A stretch of 64,000 nt of DNA from Patella vulgata (taxonomy: Eukaryota; Mollusca; Gastropoda; Patellidae), in NCBI RefSeq assembly GCF_932274485.2, contig NC_065881.2:61948702-62012701 (forward strand), in the 5' to 3' direction. The notes beneath the pieces are model-generated. The model made no database searches, was not told where the DNA came from, and saw nothing but the letters and a program-made list of their open reading frames with translations. Below are positions 63,777 to 64,000 of the stretch, one piece after another (position 1 is the first letter of the stretch; each line of letters begins with the position of its first letter). Both the position numbers and the translations under genes were made by a program.

Positions 63777-64000
63777 AAGCTTATTATATAAAATTCTGTT
63801 TTTAAAATCAATTCATTCACGAATTATGGTTCCTCTAGAATTAAAGTATCAAACACAATTTCGTTTCGTGTTTATTTACATTGTCGAAATATGCATTGGA
63901 TCTTAATAAAAGAATAAAAGAGCCCGGATGTTGATCATAGCAACAGAACGAAAAACAAAAAGCTTATTATATAAAAATCTGTTTGTAAAATTAATTCATT
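63777..64000. repeat. Start of a tandem repeat, period about 182 bp
   Basis: AAGCTTATTATATAAAATTC with TGTTTTTAAAATCAATTCATT at about 63777 recurs at about 63959 with few changes, and the window ends inside the second copy. The array probably continues to the right. Confidence 0.7.

Overview
The window is animal nuclear DNA: AT-rich, with intron-split genes that have canonical GT/AG junctions, long introns and dense interspersed repeats. The repeats suggest a mollusc, probably a gastropod: tRNA-derived SINEs ending in TTAAACCCCATT plus (TC)n, and tandem-core elements whose ends carry ACGG/CCGT microsatellites and a palindrome reading ACGTCCACATT...AATGTGGGCGT. This placement is an inference.

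Five host genes are supported. (1) 1-8164, + strand: the 3' half of casein kinase II alpha, seven exons; earlier exons lie off the left edge. (2) 22383-35495, - strand: a complete eight-exon homologue of ALPK1, the alpha-kinase that in mammals senses bacterial ADP-heptose. The N-terminal sensor domain, a Ser/Glu-rich linker and the C-terminal alpha-kinase domain are all present, with matching splice phases through 905 residues. (3) 41889-42808, - strand: TMEM267, two exons, 214 residues. (4) 43446-44171, + strand: proteasome subunit alpha-5 (PSMA5), 241 residues with no intron in its coding sequence; its start faces that of TMEM267 across 637 bp, so a shared promoter is likely. (5) 45285-60270, + strand: a twelve-exon leucine-rich-repeat gene of about 805 residues that I cannot name.

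The rest is mostly transposon-derived. 9.4-21.3 kb is a repeat block: short tandem repeats, a 260-370 bp tandem array, an exact 166-bp duplication, three full-length SINEs with perfect 12-bp target duplications, and many pieces of three modular repeat families (called Y, B and Z here). 21.4-22.3 kb holds a Harbinger deletion derivative and a short MITE. The ALPK1 introns contain a MITE (family X) broken by two younger insertions. 36.8-38.1 kb is an element filled with 20-bp AT-rich repeats. 38.2-40.3 kb holds a LINE piece and two inverted MITEs. 47.1-48.5 kb has two long palindromes. The LRR introns carry a Tc1/mariner relic and a long-TIR foldback element. 61-64 kb is again repeats.

The genes do not form a pathway. 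CK2, PSMA5 and TMEM267 are housekeeping-type genes. ALPK1 is the one with a specific immune role and is the most interesting item. Exon coordinates come from reading splice sites and frames by eye; no alignment or transcript data were available.
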